Both the position numbers and the translations under genes were made by a program. From NCBI RefSeq assembly GCF_900143095.1, contig NZ_FRDA01000012.1, positions 62,001 through 126,000 on the forward strand: DNA of 64,000 nt, read 5' to 3'. Position 1 is the stretch's first letter; the number at the start of each line of letters is the position of its first letter. Positions 17,876-25,770 of this stretch are shown here, one piece after another. The notes under the pieces are model-generated. The model saw only the letters and a list, made by a program, of their open reading frames with translations, did not search any database and was not told where the DNA came from. This DNA comes from Pseudomonas asturiensis (GTDB lineage Bacteria; Pseudomonadota; Gammaproteobacteria; Pseudomonadales; Pseudomonadaceae).

Positions 17876-17909
17876 CGTGATTGCCCCTTCGCCTGGTCCC
17901 GATATCGCC

Positions 17910-18134
17910 ATGACAACCGCCGACGATGTAACCCACCTCTGCCCGGTGTGCGGCTTCAGCAACCGCTGCAGCCTGGCCGACCCGCGCACCGCCAGCCAGC
18001 CGTGCTGGTGTTTTTCCGAAACCATCGACCCGGCGCGGCTTGAAGCCCTGCCCGATGAAGTGCGCAACAAGGCCTGTCTGTGTCCGCGTTGCGCAGGCGT
18101 TGAACAGACGGCGCTGAGCCAACCTGCACGCTAG
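17910..18134 (+). CDS. Small cysteine-rich CWC-family protein
   Basis: This 74-residue protein contains two pairs of Cys motifs: HLCPVCGFSNRCSLA at the N-terminus, then QPCWCF, then KACLCPRCAG. This spacing, with the Cys-Trp-Cys, defines the cysteine-rich CWC family, probably a small zinc-binding fold of unknown function. I used the ATG at 17910; the frame also opens from a TTG at 17859 inside the preceding gene. It sits 42 bases before rsuA, an arrangement suggesting a two-gene transcript. Confidence 0.85.
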   Translation: MTTADDVTHLCPVCGFSNRCSLADPRTASQPCWCFSETIDPARLEALPDEVRNKACLCPRCAGVEQTALSQPAR

Positions 18135-18176
18135 ATCGCGTACCATACGCCACCTCCTTGACCTTGCTCCGACACC

Positions 18177-18869
18177 ATGCGCCTTGACCGTTTTCTCAGC
18201 AACCTGCCCCGTTTCAACCGCAAGGAGGTCCGCCTGGCGCTGGTCAGCGGCCGAGTGAAGATCGACGGGCGCGTCACGAGCGACCCGCATCATGATGTGC
18301 GGGAATTCAACTGCGTAGCCTTCGACGACGAGATCATTCAGGCAGGCAGACCGGCGCGCTATTTCATGCTGCACAAACCGAAAGGGTGCGTGAGTGCCAC
18401 TGTTGATCCACATCACCCGACGGTACTGGAGTTGCTGGATGAACCTGACAAACATGAACTGCATATTGCAGGGCGTCTGGATTTCAACACCACCGGTCTG
18501 ATGTTGATTACCAATGATGGTCACTGGTCACGACGCTTGACCCAACCGCAAACAAAGTTGCCAAAGGTGTATTACGTTGAAACCGAACAGGTTATCGACG
18601 AACGGTATATCACCCGATTTGCCGAAGGCTTTTACTTCCCGTTCGAAAACATCACCACACAACCGGCGGTATTAACCGTACTGGGGCCGTATTGCGCTCG
18701 GCTGAGTATCGTTGAAGGCCGCTACCATCAGATCAAGCGGATGTTTGGTCACTTCAACAATAAAGTGTTGAATCTGCATAGGGAAAGCATGGGCGCACTG
18801 GCTCTGGACCCCGAGCTAGAGCCCGGCAGCTACCGCGCGCTGCACGTCGCGGAAATAGCGCTGTTCTGA
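18177..18869 (+). CDS. rsuA: 16S rRNA pseudouridine synthase (RsuA family)
   Basis: This 230-residue pseudouridine synthase has an N-terminal S4 RNA-binding domain (MRLDRFLSNLPRFNRKEVRLALVSGRVKIDG) followed by the catalytic domain with the motif GRLDFNTTGLMLITNDG, containing the catalytic Asp. Family members modify U516 of 16S rRNA (RsuA) or related rRNA positions; length and motif suit RsuA. The C-terminal EGRYHQIKRMFGHF is the third conserved block of the family. It follows the CWC gene closely on the same strand. Confidence 0.88.
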   Translation: MRLDRFLSNLPRFNRKEVRLALVSGRVKIDGRVTSDPHHDVREFNCVAFDDEIIQAGRPARYFMLHKPKGCVSATVDPHHPTVLELLDEPDKHELHIAGRLDFNTTGLMLITNDGHWSRRLTQPQTKLPKVYYVETEQVIDERYITRFAEGFYFPFENITTQPAVLTVLGPYCARLSIVEGRYHQIKRMFGHFNNKVLNLHRESMGALALDPELEPGSYRALHVAEIALF

Positions 18870-19170
18870 AAAAGTCACAACCGTTCGGCGGAATGCGCAA
18901 CAAGCCTCTGAATGGCACTTGCGGGTTTACGTATCCACTGCTTGAATCCAACCCGTCAGTCCACATGTGACTGAAGAGTCAGGACATCATTCCAAGAAAC
19001 CTTTTACCGTATTGAGCCGTCAGGGCTCACGGCAAATTGCCCGCCAATAACAATACCTGTCGGACAGATCGTTCGGATCGACATGGGCCTTTAATCGGCT
19101 AATGCCTGCCTGTCACGAAACTCGTGCAACGTCGTTGTACGCATACCTGTTTACGCCAGGAGTTATACCT
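18870..19170. other. Intergenic region between rsuA and rhlA homologue
   Basis: No gene seen in these 301 bases. A weak hairpin TGAGCC-GTCAG-GGCTCA lies at 19013-19029. The promoter of the rhlA homologue must be here, but I see no clear -35/-10 pair or quorum-sensing box. An AGGAG ribosome-binding site lies just before the rhlA ATG. Confidence 0.5.
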
Positions 19171-20064
19171 ATGTCGCCAGAAAAAGCCGTGCTTGATATA
19201 CAAGGACAGTTTCGGGTTTACACGGAGTTCTATCGCGCAGATGCCGCGGAAAAAACCATCATCATGGTAAACGGCTCACTGGCCACCACTGCGTCATTTG
19301 CACAGACCGTTCGCAACCTTCACCCGACCATGAACGTGGTTCTCTACGATCAGCCGTATGCCGGAAGATCCAAACCTCACAACCTGCATGAACAGCCACT
19401 GAGCCGGGAAATGGAAGGCCAGATCCTGCTGGAACTGATTGACCACTTCAACGCCGAACACGTCATGTCATTTTCATGGGGAGGCGCGGCGGCACTGGTT
19501 GCGTTGTCGCATCGCCCCAAGCGTATCGAGAGCGCTGTCATCAGCTCGTTTTCGCCGGTCATCAACGAACACATGCGTGACTACCTGAACCGGAGCCTCA
19601 CCCATCTGGGCGCGCACAATCGTTACGAAGTCGGCCACCTGATCAACGACACCATCGGCAAGCACCTGCCATCGCTGTTCAAGCGCTTCAATTATCGCCA
19701 CGTCAGCAGCCTGGACCTGCACGAGTACGACCAGATGCACCACCACATCAGCCAGGTACTGGAGATCGATCCGGGCAACTACCTGACCGCTGCGAAGAAC
19801 ATCAACGTACCCGTTTTATTCATGAACGGTGCCTGGGACGAATACACCGCCGCGAACGACGCCGTGCATTTCGCACACTATGTGAAGGACTGTACCTTCA
19901 GCACCATCGACACTGCCGGGCATTTCCTGGACATGGAAAATAAGGCCGCATGCCGGGATTCAAAGCTGGCACTGCTGAGTTTCCTGCAACCGGAACCGGC
20001 CACGACGCAAGCGTCGCGCCACGCGTACAACCTGGTTCAGAACCATCATGCCCTCGCCCTCTGA
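19171..20064 (+). CDS. rhlA: RhlA homologue, 3-(3-hydroxyalkanoyloxy)alkanoate (HAA) synthase
   Basis: This 297-residue alpha/beta-hydrolase is closely related in pattern to RhlA of P. aeruginosa, which joins two 3-hydroxyacyl-ACP units to make HAA surfactant, the lipid precursor of rhamnolipids. Conserved blocks include MVNGSLATTASFAQT, VVLYDQPYAGRS, the nucleophile elbow SFSWGGAAALVALS with Ser102, FMNGAWDEYTAANDA and DTAGHFLDME with the catalytic His. No rhlB glycosyltransferase lies nearby, so the probable product is free HAA used as a wetting agent in swarming. An AGGAG RBS supports the ATG at 19171; an earlier start at 19102 is unlikely. The gene precedes a tRNA-Gly gene. Confidence 0.88.
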   Translation: MSPEKAVLDIQGQFRVYTEFYRADAAEKTIIMVNGSLATTASFAQTVRNLHPTMNVVLYDQPYAGRSKPHNLHEQPLSREMEGQILLELIDHFNAEHVMSFSWGGAAALVALSHRPKRIESAVISSFSPVINEHMRDYLNRSLTHLGAHNRYEVGHLINDTIGKHLPSLFKRFNYRHVSSLDLHEYDQMHHHISQVLEIDPGNYLTAAKNINVPVLFMNGAWDEYTAANDAVHFAHYVKDCTFSTIDTAGHFLDMENKAACRDSKLALLSFLQPEPATTQASRHAYNLVQNHHALAL

Positions 20065-20222
20065 CACCAGCGCTCGACAGAGCCAGGGAACCCTCCGCCA
20101 GCGCACGGACAGCGGCACTCGGCGGAAGGCTTCCATGGTGAAAGTCCGGGAAAAAAGCAGGGATTGGGGAAATTAACGCTTCAAATGCGGGACCGCATCT
20201 GGTACAAAGTCAGCCGCTTCGA

Positions 20223-20296
20223 GCGGGTATAGTTTAGTGGCAAAACGAAAGCTTCCCAAGCTTTAGTTGAGGGTTCGATTCCCTCTACCCGCTCCA
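20223..20296 (+). tRNA. tRNA-Gly (anticodon CCC)
   Basis: A full cloverleaf is visible: acceptor GCGGGTA (20223-20229) pairing with TACCCGC (20286-20292), discriminator T and encoded CCA (20294-20296). The anticodon stem AAGCT/AGCTT flanks the loop with CCC, and the T-arm is GAGGG-TTCGATT-CCCTC. It is the insertion site of the adjacent decayed island; its 3' end is repeated at 22123-22154. Confidence 0.97.
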
Positions 20297-20305
20297 TCGT
20301 TTCAT
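20274..20305 (+). repeat. attL-like direct repeat in the tRNA-Gly 3' end
   Basis: These 32 bases, from the T-loop of tRNA-Gly to nine bases beyond its CCA, recur at 22123-22154 in the same orientation with a single mismatch (T against C). The final 26 bases are identical. This is the typical footprint of site-specific integration into a tRNA gene. Confidence 0.88.
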
Positions 20306-20347
20306 CCCCGAATGATCCCTCTAAGCACCAAACGACCTACAGCCCAG

Positions 20348-20536
20348 CTATAACGAGCCTTTCCGGGTCAAACTACAAATCCGCATGATCCCTAATATAT
20401 CCCGCACAGGATTGATTTCCGTGTATGGCGCTATGTATGGCGCTGCGTAGGGTGAGACATAAATCGAACCACACCATACGCCAACGGCCAGCAGGATCAG
20501 CAGCACGCCGGCGAGCCGCACACAAATCGATGTCAT
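20348..20536 (-). CDS. Small membrane ORF behind the decayed hydrolase
   Basis: This 62-residue ORF begins MTSICVRLAGVLLILLAVGVW, one hydrophobic segment that could be a signal anchor. Its start overlaps the end of the hydrolase remnant by four bases (ATGA), the usual coupling in phage lysis modules, so it could be a holin- or spanin-like companion. No family recognised; the C-terminal half is not distinctive and may itself be altered. Confidence 0.4.
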   Translation of the reverse strand: MTSICVRLAGVLLILLAVGVWCGSIYVSPYAAPYIAPYTEINPVRDILGIMRICSLTRKGSL

Positions 20537-20860
20537 GGCACGTCCTTGAAGAAAACATTCCGCCCCAGCCTCAGCGTCTGCTTTGCCTTTACAGCCCAGG
20601 CAGGCGGCTTTGGCATGGTGGTCGCGTCATAGTGGGTGACACCCGCCGTCGAGTCTGGCTGCATGCCGTCGATAATCAGGTCAGCCGCGATTCGCGCTTG
20701 GGCGAACTCACAAAAAGCAATCGGCTTTGCTCCGCTCAAAAACTGGAATTCGGGTCGTTTTTGTTCCAGCATCTGAACTGCCAAGGCCGCTGGCATACAC
20801 CGGCGTAGCCCTCGCCCCACCAATCCGGCTTAGCGGCCCGTTTTTTGTGGCACAGTACGT
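20533..20860 (-). pseudogene. Frameshifted phage cell-wall hydrolase (SleB type)
   Basis: Two minus-strand frames together rebuild a cell-wall hydrolase. One frame, read from about 20855 down to about 20738, gives KPDWWGEGYAGVC then RPWQFRCWNKNDPNSSF and stops. The neighbouring frame continues the protein as FLSGAKPIAFCEFAQARIA, then DSTAGVTHYDATTMPKPPAW to the end. The breakpoint is a run of five T (minus strand); a sixth T would restore one frame. The N-terminus is missing. SleB-type hydrolases cleave peptidoglycan; in prophages they act at lysis. Confidence 0.72.
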
Positions 20861-21083
20861 CCGCGCATTTGGCTCAGCACCTTTGGTGGCCTAGGCAACA
20901 TCAGATCGATCATGCTCATAACGGCTGCCCTGTAACCACATCAACGACTTCGAGGGTACGAATTGAAGATAAGTCGCAAGCGTGCCGAGAATTTAAGGCC
21001 CGTAGCGGCGATCAGCTGAACGTAGATTCCACTGGCTAGCCTTGGCAACATAGCCAGACCGAAAATCAACCGAGGGCGACAGA

Positions 21084-21476
21084 ATGTTCAAGTTCATGTC
21101 CACGCTATTCGGCGACAAGCCATCTGAGGTAGCGCCAACAGAGAAGTCGGAACAGCCAAGTATCGTTTCAACGGCACAGGCACCGCATCCAGTGGTGCCA
21201 TCTGAATGCATCGCACCACCGATACACCGCGGTAACTCGCCAAAAACAACCACCGCACGGGATCGAAGCGAAGTACATGTGGAAATTAGCAGCCCGCTTA
21301 GTCCGCCGATCCAAGTCGGCCATGCCGTTTACAGCTCAAGCGACGACACACTGTCACGTTCGCACTACGGCGGATTCAGCAGTGGCGACAGTTACGACAG
21401 TTACGACAGTTACGACAGTAGCTCGAGTTGCTCAACCAGCGATAGCGGCTCGACCGGATCAGGCGACAGCGACTAA
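21084..21476 (+). CDS. Hypothetical protein with Ser/Tyr/Asp repeat tail
   Basis: This 130-residue ORF begins MFKFMSTLFGDKPSEVAP. The first 90 residues are Pro/Ser-rich without a recognised domain. The C-terminus is a low-complexity run: three SYD units coded by a 9-base tandem repeat (about 21388-21417), then a Ser-rich tail ending GSTGSGDSD. No signal peptide or membrane segment. It lies inside the tRNA-Gly island and is probably cargo of unknown function; a GGCGACAG sequence before the ATG is a weak RBS. Confidence 0.5.
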   Translation: MFKFMSTLFGDKPSEVAPTEKSEQPSIVSTAQAPHPVVPSECIAPPIHRGNSPKTTTARDRSEVHVEISSPLSPPIQVGHAVYSSSDDTLSRSHYGGFSSGDSYDSYDSYDSSSSCSTSDSGSTGSGDSD

Positions 21477-21807
21477 ACAACCAGCGCCAGCATCAGCCTG
21501 ACGAAAGCTGCCCGAAGCCCTGGTTCCCGATCGCCTGGCCGCATCGAAGATTGATCGTACCGGGCCCAAGCGGGCTGCAGCGCCAGGATCGCAAAGCCCA
21601 GGAAAAGTCCTGAGCCTGATCTGCCGGCCACTACCAGAAACGCGGCGGGAACCAGGCAGGGATTGCGCCCTGGTGTTCCGATCAATATCCGATGCTGATG
21701 AGTCCAAACCGTTAAATAGCCCCCCCTGCATCACCTCTCCCTCAAATCAAACGACCGCATCGGCAGGTGCCTGGCCTGGCGTTCTTCGCAATGTACGGTG
21801 CTGGGTG
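21477..21807. other. Island stretch without a supported gene
   Basis: A minus-strand ORF at 21473-21685 (70 residues) has one hydrophobic stretch (SGLFLGFAILALQPAW) but no RBS or family and I do not call it. The 5' extension of the AlpA-like frame (from 21673) also looks non-coding. Probably decayed island DNA. Confidence 0.4.
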
Positions 21808-22002
21808 ATGATCAGCCAGATGCTTGGCATGCAAACTCAGTCCGGCCTGAACAAACTCCGGAACAAAGACGCCACGTTCCCCAAGCCGATCAAGACAAAC
21901 GATTCGCGTCAGGCACGCCCACGCTGTGAACTGGCTGAGATGGAGGAATGGATCAGGTTGAAGAAGGCGGCAAGAAACACCCGGGAAGATGCCGCTGTGT
22001 AA
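21808..22002 (+). CDS. AlpA-like DNA-binding regulator
   Basis: The 64-residue product beginning MISQMLGMQTQSGLNKLRNK and continuing FPKPIKTNDSRQARP, then ELAEMEEWIRLKKAARN, matches the layout of small AlpA/excisionase-type winged-helix proteins: helix-turn-helix, basic wing, then a short helix. Such proteins regulate integrase genes or direct excision in prophages and islands and are usually found near the att site. Here it lies 120 bases from the right tRNA repeat. The frame opens further upstream (21673), but those residues do not fit the family; I chose ATG 21808. It may be slightly truncated. Confidence 0.58.
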   Translation: MISQMLGMQTQSGLNKLRNKDATFPKPIKTNDSRQARPRCELAEMEEWIRLKKAARNTREDAAV

Positions 22003-22364
22003 GTTGATTGGCATGCTGCCGATACGGGGCTGGACGATTCATAACAGCCCCCCGAATCCTTATATGACGTCATGTTTGGAGGCGATCTATATAGCCCTGA
22101 AAGCCGCGTAAAATAGGGCAAATTCGACTCCCTCTACCCGCTCCATCGTTTCATACCCGCCATTCCCTGCAATATCGCTGTAGCCCCCACACCTTCGTCA
22201 CCCTGACTCTCGGCCAAGACCGGTCAATGCTGCGTCCTTTCGGCCCTGATTCAGCGCATGGCTGGACGTACGGCGTGCGTAGCCTCAAGTCAGCCGCCTA
22301 CACTTAACCGTCATCAAACTACTCGAAGTCAAGCCTCGACCATTGGCCAGTACGGTGCCACTCC
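22003..22364. other. Island right end and promoter region of the DUF2142 gene
   Basis: No gene seen. The stretch contains the right copy of the tRNA-Gly 3' end (22123-22154). Beyond it lies about 210 bases of chromosome before the next gene, with no recognisable promoter or terminator. Confidence 0.5.
22123..22154 (+). repeat. attR-like direct repeat of tRNA-Gly 3' end
   Basis: A 32-base copy of the T-loop, acceptor strand, CCA and nine following bases of tRNA-Gly, one mismatch from 20274-20305. Only the 3' part of a tRNA is present here, so this is a remnant and not a second functional gene. Confidence 0.88.
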
Positions 22365-23801
22365 ATGGATCATGAATACCGCACCGCCAACGATGATCAA
22401 ACCGTCAATCAGTTGCAGGAATACCTCACGCAGAGCCGCGCCTTAGCCAGACGGCACATCACTTTCTTTTTGTACGCATTCCTGGCCGTCGTCGTCCATG
22501 GCGTCTCGATGCTGGTGCCGCCGATGCAATCGCCTGATGAGATAGACCATTTGCAGCGCGCATACCTGCTTGCCCATGGGCAGATTTTTCTGCAAACGCC
22601 AGCCGGAGCGTCTTCAGGTGGGCAAGTCGATACTGGCCTTGTGGGCTACCTGGTGAATTACGCAACGCTTGCTGGCAAGCCTGATGCACGATTGACTGCC
22701 GATCTGAAACGCCACGGCGAAGCGGCACAGTGGACAGGTGTGCACGGCTTCAGCTCCTTGCCCGGCACCGGGTATAACCTTCCTGCGATCTACGCGCCCC
22801 AGGCGCTGGCCCTTGCCATTGGCGAGCAGTTGAATCTCAGCATCGACGCCAGTTATCGAATGGCGCGACTTTTCGTACTCATTACGACCCTGTCGTTGCT
22901 AATCGCAGCCTTTAAACTCTACAGGCCCAGCCCGCTGGCCCTGATCGTCCTGGTGCTGCCGATGAGCCTTTTTCAGATGACCGCATCAACCATCGACGGA
23001 ATGTCAATGGCGCTGGCGTTCTTCGCTGTGTCGTGTTTCAAGCGTGACTGGGAGCAAGAAAACACTGATCGGCGAGTATTCATGATGCTCACGGTTTCGG
23101 TTGCCGTGCTTGTTACTTGCAGAGCCTACATGGCGCCCATGTTGCTCATGCTCATCGCTCCGGCCATCCTGCACAGATCAAGGCAGAGGCTGATCATAGC
23201 GGTCGCAGCGACAGGCGCTGTGGTTGCCTGGACAGTACTGGGCATGGCGGTCACAACAGACCTCAGGTCGGGCCACAAGGTTACGCCGGGAGCGATAGCA
23301 AAGTATTACCTGACTGACCCGGCTGCGCTGTGGAATGTCATGTATGCGACGCTGTCAGACGCGGGCTTGACCGCCCAATACTGGCGATCATTTATCGGAA
23401 CGTTAGGGTGGCTCGACACCACAATGCCCATGTCGGTCTACATTGGCATATCGACACTCATTGCCTTGGCTCTTTTGATAAATGTCAGGCTCAGTGCATT
23501 CAAGCCACGCAGCGCATGGGTTCTTTTGCTGTGCGGTTTCGCATCGATGGTTCTCGTATTCCTTGCCATGCTAGTCATCTGGACGCCACACCCTGCACAG
23601 GTTATCGACGGCATACAGGGCAGGTACTTTGCCCTGCCTGTGATAGTGATCCTCTGCGCGCTGGATTCAAAATCCGGAGGGTCGCGATGGCTTGCTACCT
23701 ATGGGATCGTTTTCATGGTGTTCCTCGTGTCCACCTTCAGCATGATTACCACCCTTGCAGATCGATATTACCTGTCAAACACAGGTACGGTGGCTCAATG
23801 A
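22365..23801 (+). CDS. DUF2142-family membrane protein
   Basis: This 478-residue protein has a short cytoplasmic N-terminus, a first membrane segment at residues 33-53 (FFLYAFLAVVVHGVSMLVPP), the conserved loop PPMQSPDEIDHLQRAYLLAHGQ, and about ten further hydrophobic segments. The motif SPDExxHL after the first helix is characteristic of DUF2142 proteins, which resemble polyprenyl-phosphate-dependent glycosyltransferases of the GT-C fold; activity is unproven. The GT-C-like Asp-Glu lies in the first periplasmic loop, as expected. It stands alone just outside the tRNA-Gly island, and its downstream partner is a convergent gene with a strong terminator. Confidence 0.8.
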   Translation: MDHEYRTANDDQTVNQLQEYLTQSRALARRHITFFLYAFLAVVVHGVSMLVPPMQSPDEIDHLQRAYLLAHGQIFLQTPAGASSGGQVDTGLVGYLVNYATLAGKPDARLTADLKRHGEAAQWTGVHGFSSLPGTGYNLPAIYAPQALALAIGEQLNLSIDASYRMARLFVLITTLSLLIAAFKLYRPSPLALIVLVLPMSLFQMTASTIDGMSMALAFFAVSCFKRDWEQENTDRRVFMMLTVSVAVLVTCRAYMAPMLLMLIAPAILHRSRQRLIIAVAATGAVVAWTVLGMAVTTDLRSGHKVTPGAIAKYYLTDPAALWNVMYATLSDAGLTAQYWRSFIGTLGWLDTTMPMSVYIGISTLIALALLINVRLSAFKPRSAWVLLLCGFASMVLVFLAMLVIWTPHPAQVIDGIQGRYFALPVIVILCALDSKSGGSRWLATYGIVFMVFLVSTFSMITTLADRYYLSNTGTVAQ

Positions 23802-23956
23802 CCTGTTGCACTAAAAACGAGGCCGGTTCAGAAGCCATCAGTGTGCTCACGGTTGGTGGAAAATTGATGAGTGCCGGGTTTGTTTTCCAATCGCGAATGG
23901 CTTGCGGCCCGACCTTATTGATCAACCTCTCGATTTGGCGTCTGGCAATGAGCATC

Positions 23957-23980
23957 AAAAAACCCCGCCTGGGCGGGGTT
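23957..23980 (-). terminator. Rho-independent terminator of xenA
   Basis: Stem AACCCCGCC (23961-23969) and GGCGGGGTT (23972-23980) with a two-base loop. On the minus strand the stem is followed by a run of T (the A run at 23957-23962), so it terminates the minus-strand xenA transcript. Confidence 0.9.
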
Positions 23981-24027
23981 GTGTCAGCTCAGAGCAAAGC
24001 CGATCCAGTCATTCCAGGATCAGCCTC

Positions 24028-25119
24028 TCAACGATACCGCTCAAGCCAATGCGCGTAAGGCGCCGGCAAGGTCCAGGACGCGTTCTCCACGCCCAGTTCC
24101 TTGGCGGCAAAGTACGCCCAATGCGGATCCGCAAGGTGTGCGCGGCCAATCGACACCAGATCGAGCTGGCCCGATTTGATAGACTCTTCAGCCAATTGCG
24201 GTGTACCAAAACCCCACGCCGAGGTCACAGGGATGCCCGCTTCGCGACGCAAGCGCTCAGCGACCGGCCCCATGAAAGCAGGCCCCCACGGGATGTTAGT
24301 GTCAGGGATGGTGAAGCCGACGCTGACGCTCAACAGGTCAAGACCACCCGCCTTGAAACGGCGCGCCAGTTCGATGGATTCGCTGAGGGTCTGCTCGTCA
24401 CGGCCGTCGTATTCGATAACGCCGAAACGGGCGGTCAGTGGCAGGTGCTCTGGCCAGACCTCACGCACAGCGGCCAGGGTTTCCAGCAAAAAGCGGCTGC
24501 GGTTGTCGAAGCTGCCACCGTAAGCGTCATTGCGCTGGTTGGAGTGTTCGGAGAAGAAGCTTTGTCCCAGATAGCCATGGGCGAAGTGCAGCTCGATCCA
24601 TTCAAAGCCGGCCTCCAGCGCACGACGTGCGGCGTGGACGAAGTCCTGCTTAACGCGGGCGATGTCGTCCAGGGTCATTTCACGCGGCACCTTGGGCAGG
24701 TTGGCGCCGAAAGCAATGGCGGATGGCGCGATGGTTTCCCAGCCGCGTGCGTCAGACTCGGCAATATGGTCGTCGCCTTCCCACGGACGATTGGCGCTCG
24801 CCTTGCGGCCCGCGTGGGCAATCTGGATGCCTGGAACAGACCCGGCGGCCTTGATTGCTTTCACGATGGGAACGAATGCCTGGGCTTGCTGGTCATTCCA
24901 GATACCGGCGCAACCGGGTGTGATTCTGCCTTCAGGTGCAACAGCCGTCGCCTCGACCACCACCAGCCCTGCCCCGCCACGCGCCATGCTGGCCAGGTGA
25001 ACGTGGTGCCAGTCGTTGATCAAGCCATCGTCGGCCTTGTATTGGCACATCGGTGGAATGGCGATGCGGTTACGCAGGGTGATGTCTTTGAGGGTGTAGG
25101 GTTGAAACAACGCTGACAT
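24028..25119 (-). CDS. xenA: Old yellow enzyme family oxidoreductase, xenobiotic reductase A
   Basis: This 363-residue flavoprotein is of the thermophilic-like old yellow enzyme group (XenA/YqjM). It reduces activated C=C bonds and nitro groups with NAD(P)H, using FMN. Visible blocks are NRIAIPPMCQYKADDGLINDW with the active-site Cys of this group, the substrate-binding pair in IQIAHAGRKA and IELHFAHGYLGQSFFSEHSN, and GIPVTSAWGFGT. The length equals the known XenA. I chose ATG 25119 (MSALFQPYTL), preceded by GGAGATTTCC, over an ATG at 25137. An ArsR-type regulator is divergently transcribed only 77 bases away, probably controlling this gene. Confidence 0.92.
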   Translation of the reverse strand: MSALFQPYTLKDITLRNRIAIPPMCQYKADDGLINDWHHVHLASMARGGAGLVVVEATAVAPEGRITPGCAGIWNDQQAQAFVPIVKAIKAAGSVPGIQIAHAGRKASANRPWEGDDHIAESDARGWETIAPSAIAFGANLPKVPREMTLDDIARVKQDFVHAARRALEAGFEWIELHFAHGYLGQSFFSEHSNQRNDAYGGSFDNRSRFLLETLAAVREVWPEHLPLTARFGVIEYDGRDEQTLSESIELARRFKAGGLDLLSVSVGFTIPDTNIPWGPAFMGPVAERLRREAGIPVTSAWGFGTPQLAEESIKSGQLDLVSIGRAHLADPHWAYFAAKELGVENASWTLPAPYAHWLERYR

Positions 25120-25150
25120 GGAAATCTCCAGATACATCGAATTACGATTG

Positions 25151-25166
25151 TTCGATAGTATTCGAA
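25151..25166. promoter_or_regulatory. Candidate operator in the xenA-arsR divergent region
   Basis: TTCGATAGTATTCGAA has inverted ends (TTCGA...TTCGAA) and lies midway between two divergent starts. An ArsR-family dimer would bind such a site. No footprint evidence. Confidence 0.4.
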
Positions 25167-25196
25167 ATATAGCGCTAATTGAAACCCCTCGTTATC

Positions 25197-25508
25197 ATGG
25201 CGCCCATGCGAACTCTAAAACACCCAGAACCCGATGCCTTCACTCTCGACCGTGTGCTTTATGCGTTGAGCGATCCCGTGCGGATGGAAATCGTGCGCTA
25301 TCTGGCGGGCGTACCAGAGGCAACCTGCGGTGAACTGTGTGGCGACCGGCCCAAGTCCAGCGCCTCCCACCACTTCCGCGTACTGCGTGATTCAGGGCTC
25401 GTGCATACCCGCAACGTAGGCACGACGCACATGAACTCGCTGCGCAATGAAGAACTCGAGACACGCTTTCCCGGACTGTTGGCAACCATTCTTCGGCAAC
25501 TGGGATGA
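25197..25508 (+). CDS. ArsR-family transcriptional regulator
   Basis: This 103-residue winged-helix regulator has the layout of ArsR repressors: TLDRVLYALSDPVRMEIVRYLAG, the recognition helix in KSSASHHFRVLRDSGLV, and the wing HTRNVGTTHMNSL. It lacks the CxC metal-binding motif of classical ArsR; the single Cys pair in ATCGELCG is not in the metal site, so a redox or small-molecule signal is more likely. It is divergent from xenA with an inverted repeat between them, suggesting it represses xenA. Start: ATG 25197 (MAPMRTLKHPE); ATG 25206 is also possible. Confidence 0.87.
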   Translation: MAPMRTLKHPEPDAFTLDRVLYALSDPVRMEIVRYLAGVPEATCGELCGDRPKSSASHHFRVLRDSGLVHTRNVGTTHMNSLRNEELETRFPGLLATILRQLG

Positions 25509-25770
25509 TGCATAAAGACGTGACTTGCCTGGTTGCCTGCTGACTCACGGTTTCGATTAAAATGGCCTGATCGTCGCATAGAAGCAGGCCGGACATCCCT
25601 GCAGCGCTTGCGCCAGAGTCTGACACACGCGGCATAACCAAAAGCACCCGGTGCGTCAGATCGCATGAACCCCTTGAGGGGACCCATGCCCTACGGTAAA
25701 GCCGTTTTCAGCGCGTTCTCGCAAGTCAGGTGCTGGGTAAGAGGCGGCTTATCGGGAGAAGGCACGCCAC

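Larger units (their letters stand above)
20297..22154. mobile_element. Decayed genomic island at tRNA-Gly(CCC)
   Basis: An element of about 1.85 kb lies between the two tRNA-derived repeats. It contains a frameshifted phage-type cell-wall hydrolase, a small membrane ORF, a Ser/Asp-rich protein and, next to the right repeat, an AlpA-like regulator. No integrase is present, so the element cannot move by itself and looks like the remains of a larger prophage or island. Coding is sparse compared with the flanking chromosome, consistent with decay. Confidence 0.78.

Noticed and set aside
21473..21685. 70-residue minus-strand ORF with a hydrophobic stretch inside the island
   Set aside because: No RBS, no family and overlap with the end of the Ser/Asp-rich protein gene; not enough support.
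22123..22154. Second tRNA-Gly gene
   Set aside because: Only the T-loop to CCA part is present; D-arm and anticodon arm are missing. It is an attachment-site duplicate.
23746..23958. Minus-strand 70-residue ORF between DUF2142 and xenA
   Set aside because: It starts within the xenA terminator, overlaps the convergent gene end and has no RBS or recognised family.
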